A DNA stretch of 64,000 nt from Gillisella vitis (GCF_021559775.1 NZ_CP056047.1:2604001-2668000); one strand, 5' to 3'. Shown: positions 7,951 to 16,434, numbered from the stretch's first letter. Translations and numbers: made by a program. The notes: generated from the letters alone by a model not told the origin.

Positions 7951-8045
7951 AGAATGGTCACTGAAGGTGACCCTTCACATTCTCTTTTCAAATACCTCTA
8001 CGGCATAGGGCCTTCAAGGCGAGGATGCATCCGCATCTTCGCCTT
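7951..8045 (-). repeat. Diverged third copy of the 120-base structured repeat
   Basis: Read on the minus strand this stretch contains GCATCCTCGCCTTGAAGGC and a terminal hairpin GGTCAC/GTGACC around CTTCA, matching the first and last parts of the repeats at 29809-29928 and 55291-55410. The central AT-rich hairpin is shortened. It lies in the 3' region of the pyruvate kinase transcript. Confidence 0.55.
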
Positions 8046-8061
8046 GCGTGGCTTAGCAATG

Positions 8062-9501
8062 TCAGACGCCGGACAGGCCATCCGGACCGATATAGGCGAT
8101 GCGCAGCATATTGGTGGCACCTGGCGTTCCCAATGGCACACCAGCGGAAATGATCACCCGGTCGCCCGGCTTGCCAAACTCTTCCGAAACCACAATGCGG
8201 CAGGCCCTGTTGACCATGTCATCCAGATCGGTCGGTTCTTCGGAAACGACGCAATGCAGGCCCCAGACCAGCGACAGACGGCGGGCCGTCTGAACCACCG
8301 GCGATAGCGCCAGGATCGGCACTTCAGGACGCTCACGCGAAGCGCGAAGCCCGGTATTGCCTGACGACGTGTAACAGACGATGGCCGTCAACTTCAGGGT
8401 CTCGGCAATCTGGCGGGCTGCCAGCGAAATCGCGTCGGCGCCGGTTGCTTCCGGCTGCGGGCGCTGGGCATAGATAATACCGGGATAGTGCGGCTCGCGC
8501 TCGATGGTGCGGGCAATCGACGCCATGGTCGAGACCGCTTCGACCGGATACTGGCCGGAAGCAGATTCAGCCGACAGCATGATGGCATCAGCGCCTTCGA
8601 ACACGGCTGTCGCCACGTCGGAGACTTCGGCGCGGGTCGGAACCGGCGCTGAAATCATCGATTCCAGCATCTGGGTGGCCACGACCACCGGCTTGCCTTC
8701 ACGGCGGCAGGCACGAATCAACTGCTTCTGGATGCCGGGAACGGCCTCAAGCGGCATTTCCACGCCAAGATCGCCACGCGCCACCATCAGGGCGTCGGAC
8801 AGTTCGATGATCTCGTCGATCCGTTCCAGCGCTTGCGGCTTTTCGATTTTCGACATCAGCCCGACCCGTCCGCGGGCAATCTTGCGCACCTCGGCCAGAT
8901 CCTCGGGACGCTGGATGAAGGACAGCGCGACCCAATCGACATCATTGGTGGCCAGAACAGCATCCAGATCGGCGCGGTCCTTGTCGGTCAGCACGCCGGT
9001 TGCGAGGATCGTATCGGGCAGGCTGACGCCCTTGCGGTCGGAAATCTTGGTACCGGACACAACGCTACAGACAATGGTCTTGCCGTCGCATTTTTCAGCA
9101 CGAAGATGCAGCTTGCCATCATCGATCAACAGGCGATGGCCAACCTTGACGGCCTCCAGGATTTCAGGATGTGGCAGATAGACCCGGGTTTCATCGCCAG
9201 GGGCCTCGTAGCTGTCGAGGGTGAAGGTCTGGCCGGGCTTCAGCTCCACAGAGGTGTTGGCAAACTTGCCGACCCGCAGCTTGGGGCCTTGCAAATCGGC
9301 CAGAATGCCGATCGGGCGCCCACAAGCAGCTTCGACATTGCGGATGCGCTGGATCAGCGTGCGCATCACATCGTGGCTGGCATGGCTCATGTTGATACGG
9401 AAAAGATCGGCGCCAGCCTCATGCAGCTTACGGATCATGGCTTCATCTTGCGAAGCCGGTCCAAGCGTTGCGAGAATTTTGACTTTGCGGTTACGCTTCA
9501 T
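8062..9501 (-). CDS. pyk: Pyruvate kinase
   Basis: Pyruvate kinase transfers phosphate from phosphoenolpyruvate to ADP, the last step of glycolysis. The 479-residue length is typical. Visible signatures include KILATLGPAS at the N-terminus, FRINMSHASHD, the active-site segment LMSKIEKPQALERIDEI with the catalytic Lys and Glu, and VARGDLGVEMP, followed by the C-terminal allosteric domain. Its ATG overlaps the stop of the upstream DUF1036 gene by four bases (ATGA at 9498-9501), so the two are translationally coupled. A minus-strand terminator follows at 7891-7923. Confidence 0.97.
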   Translation of the reverse strand: MKRNRKVKILATLGPASQDEAMIRKLHEAGADLFRINMSHASHDVMRTLIQRIRNVEAACGRPIGILADLQGPKLRVGKFANTSVELKPGQTFTLDSYEAPGDETRVYLPHPEILEAVKVGHRLLIDDGKLHLRAEKCDGKTIVCSVVSGTKISDRKGVSLPDTILATGVLTDKDRADLDAVLATNDVDWVALSFIQRPEDLAEVRKIARGRVGLMSKIEKPQALERIDEIIELSDALMVARGDLGVEMPLEAVPGIQKQLIRACRREGKPVVVATQMLESMISAPVPTRAEVSDVATAVFEGADAIMLSAESASGQYPVEAVSTMASIARTIEREPHYPGIIYAQRPQPEATGADAISLAARQIAETLKLTAIVCYTSSGNTGLRASRERPEVPILALSPVVQTARRLSLVWGLHCVVSEEPTDLDDMVNRACRIVVSEEFGKPGDRVIISAGVPLGTPGATNMLRIAYIGPDGLSGV

Positions 9502-9977
9502 TGCTTCTGGCCTTCCTGCGTGCCGGGCGTGTCGGACAACTGAACCATCCAGCTCCCCTGGCGGCCCGTGTCATATTCCTTGAAACCCATTTGCTGGTAA
9601 CCGCGCTTGAAACAATCCCCGACGCCAACGATCTTGAACTCGTTTTCCGCCACGCACATGTTGACATTGCCAGTCCAGCGGCCACCGCGGGCGGCATCTT
9701 CTGCGTAGAGATAATAGTAGCGCGATTTCAGCTCGCCTTCGATCAGCGTTGCGCAGGTCGAAGCGGGTACTTGCCACCAGCCCTCGCTGATCCAGCCTTC
9801 CGCCGCCCGATAGCCAATGGCCACGCCGACGAGATTGGCCGAACCATTGCAGACGCGAAAATCCGCCTGAGCGGGTGCGGCATACGCAATCGGTGAAAAT
9901 ACAATGGTCAAAAACAGGCCGAGACGTGCAAGACGCCCGGAACCTGTAACGGAAGAGAGTGTGTTGGAATGAGGCAC
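9498..9977 (-). CDS. DUF1036 exported protein coupled to pyruvate kinase
   Basis: A protein of about 159 residues with a signal peptide (LGLFLTIVFSPIAYAAPAQA) followed by the DUF1036 domain: FRVCNGSANLVGVAIGYRA, GWISEGWWQVPASTC, then YYLYAEDAARGGRW, with four or five conserved cysteines that may form disulfides. The function of DUF1036 is unknown; the signal peptide places it in the periplasm. The start is uncertain: no ATG precedes the signal peptide closely, so I chose the GTG at 9977 (GGA upstream); an ATG at 10160 would add 61 unlikely residues. It ends in a four-base overlap with pyruvate kinase, an arrangement I believe common in rhizobia. Confidence 0.75.
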   Translation of the reverse strand: MPHSNTLSSVTGSGRLARLGLFLTIVFSPIAYAAPAQADFRVCNGSANLVGVAIGYRAAEGWISEGWWQVPASTCATLIEGELKSRYYYLYAEDAARGGRWTGNVNMCVAENEFKIVGVGDCFKRGYQQMGFKEYDTGRQGSWMVQLSDTPGTQEGQKQ

Positions 9978-10468
9978 GGCTTCCGACGGAACTCCATTTT
10001 TCTGTGTTGCCTTCTTGCGACTATGGACCAAGAAAGTCAACGCAACTCTAATCGATTGTAATCCCCACGTGGATGATGAGGGATGAGTTTGACTGTATGG
10101 TGACGCTAGCACGCCTTGAAGCGAACCACATCCTTCTTGCCTCACAGGCTTGAACCGCAATAGCAGATATCACACGAATGATCATAAGGCGTTAAGCGAC
10201 ATCGAAGCATCCTTTTAAATCCGCCTGCTGCATAATTCCTTAAATCCAACCCGATTTAAGGAATTATGCAGCAAATTTGAAGGGCGACGGCCTCTTTTGT
10301 GCATTTGACAAGGCTCACACGGCTCAAGCCTTGAAAAACTGGTGATAATCCTGTTTCTGCGTCGCAACCGGTCCAAATTCGACCCAAACAATCCTCAGAA
10401 TAATCGGTGAAGGATGCTTCACACGCATCTCCCATCATAGACAATCCCATCACATAAATGTGTCAGCC
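9978..10468. other. Divergent intergenic region with a long hairpin repeat
   Basis: About 490 bases between the DUF1036 gene and the amidohydrolase gene, holding the 21-bp inverted repeat at 10226-10273. I see no supported gene in it. Confidence 0.5.
10226..10273. repeat. Perfect 21-bp inverted repeat, CCTTAAATC core
   Basis: The left arm (10226-10246) and right arm (10253-10273) are exact inverted copies with a six-base CAACCC loop. The innermost nine pairs, CCTTAAATC with GATTTAAGG, are the same as in the palindrome at 2646-2669. This is a dispersed hairpin element rather than a simple terminator, because no T-run follows either arm. Confidence 0.75.
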
Positions 10469-11272
10469 ATGAATGACTTCAAACCCTATGAGACGATAGC
10501 CGGCGACAATAGCCAAGGCCTCGTTCTGCTAGCCGATCACGCCATGAACCGGCTGCCTGCCGGCTATGGCACGCTTGGCCTGCCAGATAGCGCTTATCTG
10601 CGCCATATCGCCTATGACATTGGCGTGGAAGGCCTGACCCGGCAATTGGCGGCCCGGCTCGGGGTGCCGGCGGCGATGTCCTGTTTTTCCCGGCTGCTGA
10701 TCGACCCAAACCGTGGCGAGGACGACCCGACGCTGATCATGAAAATTTCCGATGGGGCGATCATTCCCGGCAATCACCCGATCACCACGGAAGAATGGCA
10801 GCATCGGGTGGAAAATTTCCATCGGCCTTATCACCGCGCTGTTGAACGGTTGCTGGCCGATGTTGCCTCGGCGAGCGGCAAGGCACCGCTAGTGCTGTCG
10901 CTGCACTCCTATACTCCCACCTGGAAGGGCACGCCCCGCCCCTGGCATGCCGCCGTGCTCTGGGATAGCGATGAGCGCGCTGTGCGGCCACTGATCGACG
11001 CGCTCAGCCTGCCGGGCGACATTCTCGTCGGCGACAATGAGCCCTATGACGGCGCCTTGAAGGGCGATACACTCTACCGCCATTGCATGGTGTCGGGCAT
11101 GCCTCATGCGCTGCTGGAAGTGCGCCAGGACCTGATCGGCGACGAGACGGGCATCGCGGCCTGGGCAGACCGGCTGGAACCGATTTTTGCCGCATTGAAC
11201 CGCGACCCTGCCCTGCACCAATGGCAGCAATTTCCGTCCCGCACCGGCCCTTACACCGCCTTGGAAAAATGA
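10469..11272 (+). CDS. N-formylglutamate amidohydrolase family protein
   Basis: A 267-residue protein of the N-formylglutamate amidohydrolase family, zinc-dependent deformylases best known from histidine breakdown. The family features are LLADHAMNRLP near the start (metal-binding His), HIAYDIGVEGLTRQLA, SRLLIDPNRGEDDP, and LSLHSYTPTW. No other histidine-utilisation genes are near, so the substrate is unclear. The start may be ATG 10469 or GTG 10460; neither has a good ribosome binding site. Its stop overlaps an in-frame ATG of the next gene (DUF1244) as ATGA, so these two genes form an operon. A second member of the family lies at 60935-61831. Confidence 0.85.
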   Translation: MNDFKPYETIAGDNSQGLVLLADHAMNRLPAGYGTLGLPDSAYLRHIAYDIGVEGLTRQLAARLGVPAAMSCFSRLLIDPNRGEDDPTLIMKISDGAIIPGNHPITTEEWQHRVENFHRPYHRAVERLLADVASASGKAPLVLSLHSYTPTWKGTPRPWHAAVLWDSDERAVRPLIDALSLPGDILVGDNEPYDGALKGDTLYRHCMVSGMPHALLEVRQDLIGDETGIAAWADRLEPIFAALNRDPALHQWQQFPSRTGPYTALEK

Positions 11273-11283
11273 TCGGACAAAAG

Positions 11284-11595
11284 ATGAGCGAACTGACCAA
11301 GGAACAGCAAACCGAACTGGAAGCAGCGGCCTTTCGACGTCTTCTGGCGCATTTGCGGGAACGCAGCGATGTACAGAATATCGACCTGATGAATCTGGCC
11401 GGGTTCTGCCGCAATTGCCTGGCCAATTGGTATCAGGACGCCGCCGACGCCAAGGGTGTCGAGATGACCCGTGACGAGGCGCGTCATCATGTCTATGCAA
11501 TGCCCTATGAGCAATGGAAATTGCGACATCAGAAACAGGCGAGCGAGGCCCAGAAGGCCGATTTCGAAGCCTCTCGCCCGCAGGACGAGCCTTAA
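11284..11595 (+). CDS. DUF1244 protein
   Basis: A 103-residue protein of the DUF1244 family: TELEAAAFRRLLAHLRERSD, DVQNIDLMNLAGFCRNCL (with the conserved FCRNC motif), ANWYQDAA and EARHHVYAMPYEQWK. The CxxC-like FCRNC suggests a metal or redox site, but no function is established. The start could be the ATG at 11269, which overlaps the previous stop as ATGA, or the ATG at 11284, which begins MSEL as family members often do and has GGA at suitable spacing. I used 11284. It is co-transcribed with the amidohydrolase upstream. Confidence 0.85.
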   Translation: MSELTKEQQTELEAAAFRRLLAHLRERSDVQNIDLMNLAGFCRNCLANWYQDAADAKGVEMTRDEARHHVYAMPYEQWKLRHQKQASEAQKADFEASRPQDEP

Positions 11596-11821
11596 ACGTG
11601 GCTATGGACATGGCATCCGATATGGATAATTTTGCCTAATCCCACCCAGGGCCTCTTTCGGGTTTCAAGCTATTATCCATTTCTGACAAGAGCTTACCCG
11701 ATATCCCGCTGACCCATCTGCCAAGGCCCGGGTTTTGCGCCATGCAAAAGAACTTGACGTGGCGCAGAGTTCACGGCACGTCACCCCCACTCAAATGACC
11801 ATCCCCAGCAAGGAGATCCCC

Positions 11822-12085
11822 ATGTCTGATGCTCATGGCGTCGCCCGTGACCAACTTCGCGCCTTTGTCGAGCGCATCGAACGCCTTGAAGAAGAAAAGA
11901 AGACCATCGCCGACGATATCAAGGACGTCTATGGCGAAGCCAAAGGCATGGGTTTCGACACCAAGATCCTGAAAAAGGTCATCGCGCTGCGCAAGAAGGA
12001 TGAGCAGGAGCGGATGGAGGAAGACCTGATCCTCGATACCTATCTTCACGCTCTGGGCATGATCGAAAACCCGCCGGAAGGCTAA
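11822..12085 (+). CDS. gapR: GapR-like nucleoid protein (DUF2312)
   Basis: An 87-residue, mostly helical protein of the DUF2312 family. The characteristic coiled coil [20 protein letters not shown], then [19 protein letters not shown], and the charged [19 protein letters not shown] are all present. In Caulobacter this family is GapR, an essential protein that encircles overtwisted DNA ahead of replication and transcription and helps the topoisomerases; that role is assumed here by homology. The ATG at 11822 has a strong AAGGAGAT site. The gene is monocistronic and followed by repeats. Confidence 0.85.
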   Translation: MSDAHGVARDQLRAFVERIERLEEEKKTIADDIKDVYGEAKGMGFDTKILKKVIALRKKDEQERMEEDLILDTYLHALGMIENPPEG

Positions 12086-12087
12086 AG

Positions 12088-12126
12088 CATCGGACCGAAC
12101 GTTAAGAAGCGGTTTTCGGATAAATC
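12088..12126 (-). repeat. Dispersed GGAAAACCG-type intergenic repeat (diverged copy)
   Basis: On the minus strand this reads CCGAAAACCGCTTC, then CGTTCGGTCCGATGCT, recognisably the same element as at 45108-45145 and 60900-60936 (GGAAAACCGGTTNCCACTTT, then TTCGGNNCGATGC). Confidence 0.55.
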
Positions 12127-12148
12127 CGATCCGCAAACAAACACTGAT

Positions 12149-12183
12149 AGCATCGTGCTGATTCCGATTTTCTGCACGATGCT
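12149..12183. repeat. Inverted repeat between convergent genes
   Basis: AGCATCGTGC (12149-12158) and GCACGATGCT (12174-12183) are perfect inverted copies with a 15-base loop. It lies between the ends of the GapR-like gene and the LysR gene and may act as a transcription barrier; no T-run is clear. Confidence 0.5.
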
Positions 12184-12191
12184 CTATACCC

Positions 12192-13154
12192 TTAAGCCAA
12201 TTCCAACTCTTGTAATTTGGCCATGTCTCGATTGTCAGACGCGCAAAAGGCCTGCCGATCCTGCTTGGATGATCGCATCACTTCTCGCATGAAGCCCGAT
12301 AGCGCCTGGTTTTTGCGGGTATGAACTGCCTTCATGGCAATTTCGACATCTGAAAGCGGATCGAGACGCTGACCAGCAACCTCGATCAGACTTTGCAGGC
12401 CCCCCATGGCTACCTGGCTTTCAGCAAGGGCTGTCACGCCAAGGCCCGCAGCGACAGCAGCCCGCAAATGTCCGTAGCTTTGCCCTTCATAGGCAATTCT
12501 GAAAGGGACGCCTGCTGATTCCAGCCGTTGAATGACATGGTGACGATAGACGCGCCCCTCATGAAACAGCACGAGAGGCAAAGGCTCACGCGGGCGCAAG
12601 CGAAAGCCCGCTCCCGCCGCCCACAGCAACGGCTCGCAACGTAACGTCTTGTGAACGTTGTGCACGTCCGCCTGCCCCAGCCTCATGACCAATGTCTTGA
12701 CAATGGCAACATCGAGTTCGCGTTGCTCGAGCCGCTTTTCAAGCCTTGTGGAAAAATCGGAAATCACCGCCACGTCGCATTCAGGATGCAGCGCCTTGAA
12801 GCGGCCAATCAATTCAAGCAGCCAATTCATGTCAATGTCATCCCTGACACCGACCCTGATCGTTCCTTTCAGACCCGGACGCTCCAGACACATCCAGGCA
12901 TCCTCAAGAGTTGCCAGAATTTTAATCGCAAAAGGCAGCAGCTTTTCGCCCGCTTCCGTCGGTCCTTCGAAATGCCCGCGGCATCGATGAAACAACTTTT
13001 CGCCCAAAATATTTTCCGCAGCGCGAATCTGACGGGTAACGGCGGTCTGCGTCCGTGACTGGTCTTTCGCCGCATTGGTGAAACTGCCGTGCTCGCAAAC
13101 CGCGACAAATGCCCTGATCTGATCAAGCGTCAATAACCGCAGACTTTGCTTCAT
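12192..13154 (-). CDS. LysR-family transcriptional regulator
   Basis: A 320-residue LysR-type regulator. The N-terminal helix-turn-helix is clear: LTLDQIRAFVAVCEHGSFTN, AAKDQSRTQTAVTRQIRAAE, followed by LGEKLFHR. The C-terminal part is the effector-binding domain, with GTIRVGVRDD at its first strand. The start at ATG 13154 has a near-perfect GGGAGGC site; the frame opens further upstream but that part lacks homology. It is divergent from an AEC-family transporter gene 207 bases away, with an inverted repeat (13180-13202) between them, the classic arrangement in which a LysR protein controls its neighbour. Confidence 0.92.
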   Translation of the reverse strand: MKQSLRLLTLDQIRAFVAVCEHGSFTNAAKDQSRTQTAVTRQIRAAENILGEKLFHRCRGHFEGPTEAGEKLLPFAIKILATLEDAWMCLERPGLKGTIRVGVRDDIDMNWLLELIGRFKALHPECDVAVISDFSTRLEKRLEQRELDVAIVKTLVMRLGQADVHNVHKTLRCEPLLWAAGAGFRLRPREPLPLVLFHEGRVYRHHVIQRLESAGVPFRIAYEGQSYGHLRAAVAAGLGVTALAESQVAMGGLQSLIEVAGQRLDPLSDVEIAMKAVHTRKNQALSGFMREVMRSSKQDRQAFCASDNRDMAKLQELELA

Positions 13155-13179
13155 AATGCCTCCCACGCATTTTCTACCA

Positions 13180-13202
13180 GGATAATTCATTTTGAATTAT
13201 CC
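13180..13202. promoter_or_regulatory. Candidate LysR operator
   Basis: GGATAATTC (13180-13188) and GAATTATCC (13194-13202) are perfect inverted copies around a five-base spacer, 26 bases upstream of the LysR start codon and in the region shared with the divergent transporter. The dyad contains a T-N11-A pattern typical of LysR boxes. Confidence 0.55.
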
Positions 13203-13361
13203 GCAACAAATAATAGAAATTATGAGCGGCAAAAATTCATGCAAAGCTTTGAAATAATACAATATTCTGGCTTCACGTCAAAAGCGAAGAACAGGTAGAT
13301 AGCCAGATAACTATGCCCGCTTCTAGTTTTCCCATTGTCCTTTTCAGATCGAGCAAAATTC

Positions 13362-14315
13362 ATGTTAAAGGTCGTTGTTCCCGTTTTTCTAGTCATTCTG
13401 GTTGGTTATGGTTTCGGACGGAAGCATCAGTTTGCCGCCGAAGCCGAAAAGCTGATCAATGAATATGTTCTGTATATCGCGCTGCCGGCCTTGCTGTTTC
13501 TGGCTGTGGCGCGGGCCAACCCGGCGGATCTCGCGCAGTGGCCATTCATGGCAGCAACTTTGGCTGGAATTGCTGCGGCCTACCTTGCCGGTCTGTTTCT
13601 AGCCAGAGCAAAAGGGACACCGGCACCGCAATCCTCGATTGTCGGCATGGCCGCCTGTTATGGGACAACGGGATATATGGGCATTCCCATCCTGATTGCC
13701 GCCTTCGGCCCCAAGGCTGCTGTTCCTGCCGCCATTGCAACAATATTGCATAACATTCCAGCGATTATGACCGTGATCATCACCCATGATCTCACCGGCC
13801 AAAAACAGTCCAGCCCCTTGGCAAGCGTGGGACGCGCCTTGGTGACGACCTTGAAAAATCCGCTGACGATGGCGGTTTTGGCCGGAGCGCTTTTTTGCCT
13901 GCTGCGGATTCCGTTGCCGGCCATCCTCACCTCCTTCGCCGGGTTTCTGGCAGCGGCGGCCGGACCGACAGCGCTTTTTGCCCTTGGTCTCGGCCTTGCC
14001 CGAATTCCGTTTTCGGCAGCCCGGCTCTCCGCCATGGCCGGTTGGATTGTACCGGTCGTCCTAATAAAGATCCTGATACAGCCGCTGGTCACGCTCTTTA
14101 TAATCGCTTTTGCCTTCAAGGCGGATATCAATATCTGGTATGCAACGGCTGTTGTGATGGCAGCACAGCCCATTGGCGCTGGAGCCTATGTTTTTGGCAG
14201 TAAATACGGCTATTTCAGTGAAGAAACATCCCTGGCGATTATCGTGTCGCTGCTGATAACGGTCTTGACCCTGACGCTCGTTTTGCAGACCTTTGCCACA
14301 TCCATGCCAGCCTAA
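13362..14315 (+). CDS. AEC-family (auxin efflux carrier-like) transporter
   Basis: A 317-residue inner-membrane protein with about ten hydrophobic segments in two five-helix halves, as in the AEC family (malonate/malate/auxin-type carriers). Signs include VVVPVFLVILVGYGFGRK at the start, the loop ACYGTTGYMGIPILIAAFG in the middle, and MAAQPIGAGAYVFGSKYG near the end. The substrate is unknown. The ATG at 13362 was preferred to the upstream TTG at 13335 because the hydrophobic N-terminus begins there. It is divergent from the LysR gene, which probably regulates it, and ends before the bidirectional terminator at 14452-14479. Confidence 0.88.
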   Translation: MLKVVVPVFLVILVGYGFGRKHQFAAEAEKLINEYVLYIALPALLFLAVARANPADLAQWPFMAATLAGIAAAYLAGLFLARAKGTPAPQSSIVGMAACYGTTGYMGIPILIAAFGPKAAVPAAIATILHNIPAIMTVIITHDLTGQKQSSPLASVGRALVTTLKNPLTMAVLAGALFCLLRIPLPAILTSFAGFLAAAAGPTALFALGLGLARIPFSAARLSAMAGWIVPVVLIKILIQPLVTLFIIAFAFKADINIWYATAVVMAAQPIGAGAYVFGSKYGYFSEETSLAIIVSLLITVLTLTLVLQTFATSMPA

Positions 14316-14451
14316 AAACCGATGCCCACGTTTAGGTCCAATGCTATAGAGCCCCTCTTTACCCTCTACGGGGGCCTGAACAGCATCTTCCTCTTGGAAA
14401 AACTGCGACGGGACATGCGGGAAACCAGCAAAGCCTTTACGTACAGATACG

Positions 14452-14479
14452 AAAAAACCCGCGGTTACGCGGGTTTTTT
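14452..14479. terminator. Bidirectional intrinsic terminator
   Basis: A 12-pair stem (14452-14463 with 14468-14479, ACCCGCG paired with CGCGGGT flanked by A-T pairs) with a GTTA loop. It gives a six-T tail on the plus strand and, because of the A-run, also on the minus strand, so it ends both the AEC transporter and the convergent DUF882 gene. Confidence 0.9.
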
Positions 14480-14514
14480 ATGTAGCCCTGTCCGAAGAGA
14501 AAGGCTCGATATAT

Positions 14515-16434
14515 TTACCTTACCGCGCCAAAGCGACCCGGATCGATGGCCTGGGCGCCGGGGGTAAAGCCGGTCTGCGATGCCTCAACCGGTGCGGTGA
14601 TGGCCTGGGTTACGACACGCCCGCCACGGCCAGCCTTGGCTGGCGGCTCGATGCGGTTCTTGTTCATCGCCCATTGCGAAATCATCGTGCGGGTCAACTC
14701 GGTCCCGCCGGTCAGACCACGGCTGGCAGCATCCGCTTCACTCGGTCCAGGGCGTCCGCCCTTGACGGGAAGCGAAGCTTCACTCACACGGCTTGCCGAT
14801 TTGGGCTGGTCAAAGACATCGCCAAACTGGCCCGCACTCGGCTTGGTACGGGAGGGCTGCGCAAGCGAAGCCACCTGTTGCTGCTGTGCCTTAGCTTGAG
14901 CTGGCGGCTGGGTCACGCCCTGAGCCGGAAGTGGTCCCTGGGTGAGAACGGCGACGGCTTTCGGCTGCACTGCCGGATTGACGACCGGCTGAGGTCTCTC
15001 AGTGGGAGCCGCAGGCCGAACTTCGGCAACAGCTGGAGTAACGGAAGGCGCTGGCCGGTCACGCGGGATCACCACAGTCTTCAGCGGCGCGCCATCCTGG
15101 CTCTGTTGCAGTGCCTCGGCAGCAGCCGGAGACAGCATGGCTTCTTCGACCGTGGACGGCTCGTCGCTCACCTGTGGACGCTGTTGCGGCAGGGTTGCCG
15201 CCATAGCATCGGCAAGCGCTGGACGGCCAGCTGGCACCGGAATATGCTGGGCAATGGGGTTGCTATCATCAGGCGATCCAAGCGACGCGGTCATCACCGG
15301 CTCTGCATCACCCTTCATGCCACGTGGCCCAAGCAGGGTCGGCACCGGAACCTTGTAGGCGGCCAGATCTTCATAGCCGCTTGACGGCGCGCCAGCGTCA
15401 CCCGACGGATTGCCGGCAACTTTCTGCAGGGCATCCTCGGCAGCATTGCGCCCGCCAGGAGAGTAAAGCGCCACAGCCAGACTATCGTCACCTTGGCGCA
15501 GGGAAGGACGCGATTGCGGAACGGGAGCCGCGATATCAGGCGCCGCAGAGGCCACGGCCACAGGCATCGGACTGGTTGGCGTTGGATTGGTCAGCTCGGC
15601 AGGCCTTGGCGTAGCGGCAGGAGCCGATGCCCGCACCGGTGCGGCTGGGGCTGCATCTTCGTCACCCTCGTCCTCATCACCGCTGCCAAACAGCATGGCC
15701 ATCAGGTTTCGCGGCCTGCCGCGTGGCGAGGATTTATTATCCGCCATCAATATTTGTTCAGACCCCAATCGTTTCTTATATTCCTCCATCGCCACCTGAT
15801 AGCCTGGAAGCGGCTTGCCATCGGCAGGAATATGCAGGGTCTTGCCATCGGGGAACATGCGCACCAGTTCGCTGCGCGGAACGCGCGGCCAGGAGCGGAC
15901 GCCCGCCACATCCATATGCACGAAAGGCGAACCGGAATTGGGGTAATAGCCCACGCCGCCCGCCTGGAATTTCATGCCGATATCGCGCAGGCTTTTCAGC
16001 GGCACGCCAGGGATGAAGAAATCCATCGCGGTGCCATTCATATGCTGGCTTTCCTTGGCGACGCCGGAAGAACGCGAACGCAGCATGGCATTGGTGGCTG
16101 GCGAACGATAACCGGAAACGACATAGATATAACCGCTGGCACCCGCCTTTTGATAGACCGACCAGACGAGGTCGAACAGGCGCGGGTCCATTTTGGTCGC
16201 TTCGTTGCGTCGCCAGTCGCGCACAATATTGTTGAGCTGCTGCAAGCCTTTGGGATCGTAGCGGCCATTGCGCTTGAAGGTGATTTCCTGCTTCTCGCCG
16301 GTATGGACGAAAAGGATTTTCAGTGAACGCGTTTCAGCGGCGGCCGAACCGGTCGTGGCATAGAGTGCGGAAAAGGCGATCGTCATCAGGACCAGAGCTG
16401 TCAGAACCAGCTTGGATATGTTCGCCCAAATCAT
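14515..16434 (-). CDS. DUF882 / M15-like exported murein-peptidase-type protein
   Basis: A 639-residue protein: a signal peptide or anchor (ISKLVLTALVLMTIAFSALY), then a DUF882 (M15_2-type) domain over about residues 35-190, then a long low-complexity Pro/Ala/Gln-rich tail. The domain shows VVSGYRSPATNAMLR, ESQHMNGTAMDFFIPG and FVHMDV, the His, Asp and His expected to bind zinc in D-Ala-D-Ala-type peptidases. It is therefore probably a periplasmic peptidoglycan-acting protein. The tail of over 350 residues is unusual. The start was set at 16434, where the hydrophobic segment begins; an ATG at 16494 is possible. Confidence 0.8.
   Translation of the reverse strand: MIWANISKLVLTALVLMTIAFSALYATTGSAAAETRSLKILFVHTGEKQEITFKRNGRYDPKGLQQLNNIVRDWRRNEATKMDPRLFDLVWSVYQKAGASGYIYVVSGYRSPATNAMLRSRSSGVAKESQHMNGTAMDFFIPGVPLKSLRDIGMKFQAGGVGYYPNSGSPFVHMDVAGVRSWPRVPRSELVRMFPDGKTLHIPADGKPLPGYQVAMEEYKKRLGSEQILMADNKSSPRGRPRNLMAMLFGSGDEDEGDEDAAPAAPVRASAPAATPRPAELTNPTPTSPMPVAVASAAPDIAAPVPQSRPSLRQGDDSLAVALYSPGGRNAAEDALQKVAGNPSGDAGAPSSGYEDLAAYKVPVPTLLGPRGMKGDAEPVMTASLGSPDDSNPIAQHIPVPAGRPALADAMAATLPQQRPQVSDEPSTVEEAMLSPAAAEALQQSQDGAPLKTVVIPRDRPAPSVTPAVAEVRPAAPTERPQPVVNPAVQPKAVAVLTQGPLPAQGVTQPPAQAKAQQQQVASLAQPSRTKPSAGQFGDVFDQPKSASRVSEASLPVKGGRPGPSEADAASRGLTGGTELTRTMISQWAMNKNRIEPPAKAGRGGRVVTQAITAPVEASQTGFTPGAQAIDPGRFGAVR

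Larger units (their letters stand above)
7416..8061. other. 645-base convergent intergenic region, partly AT-rich
   Basis: Between the hydrolase (plus) and pyruvate kinase (minus). The part 7420-7800 is much more AT-rich than the surroundings. It contains a strong terminator (7615-7640), a minus-strand terminator (7891-7923) and a diverged repeat (7951-8045). I see no convincing protein gene; a 76-codon minus-strand frame at 7575-7805 has no recognisable features. Confidence 0.5.
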
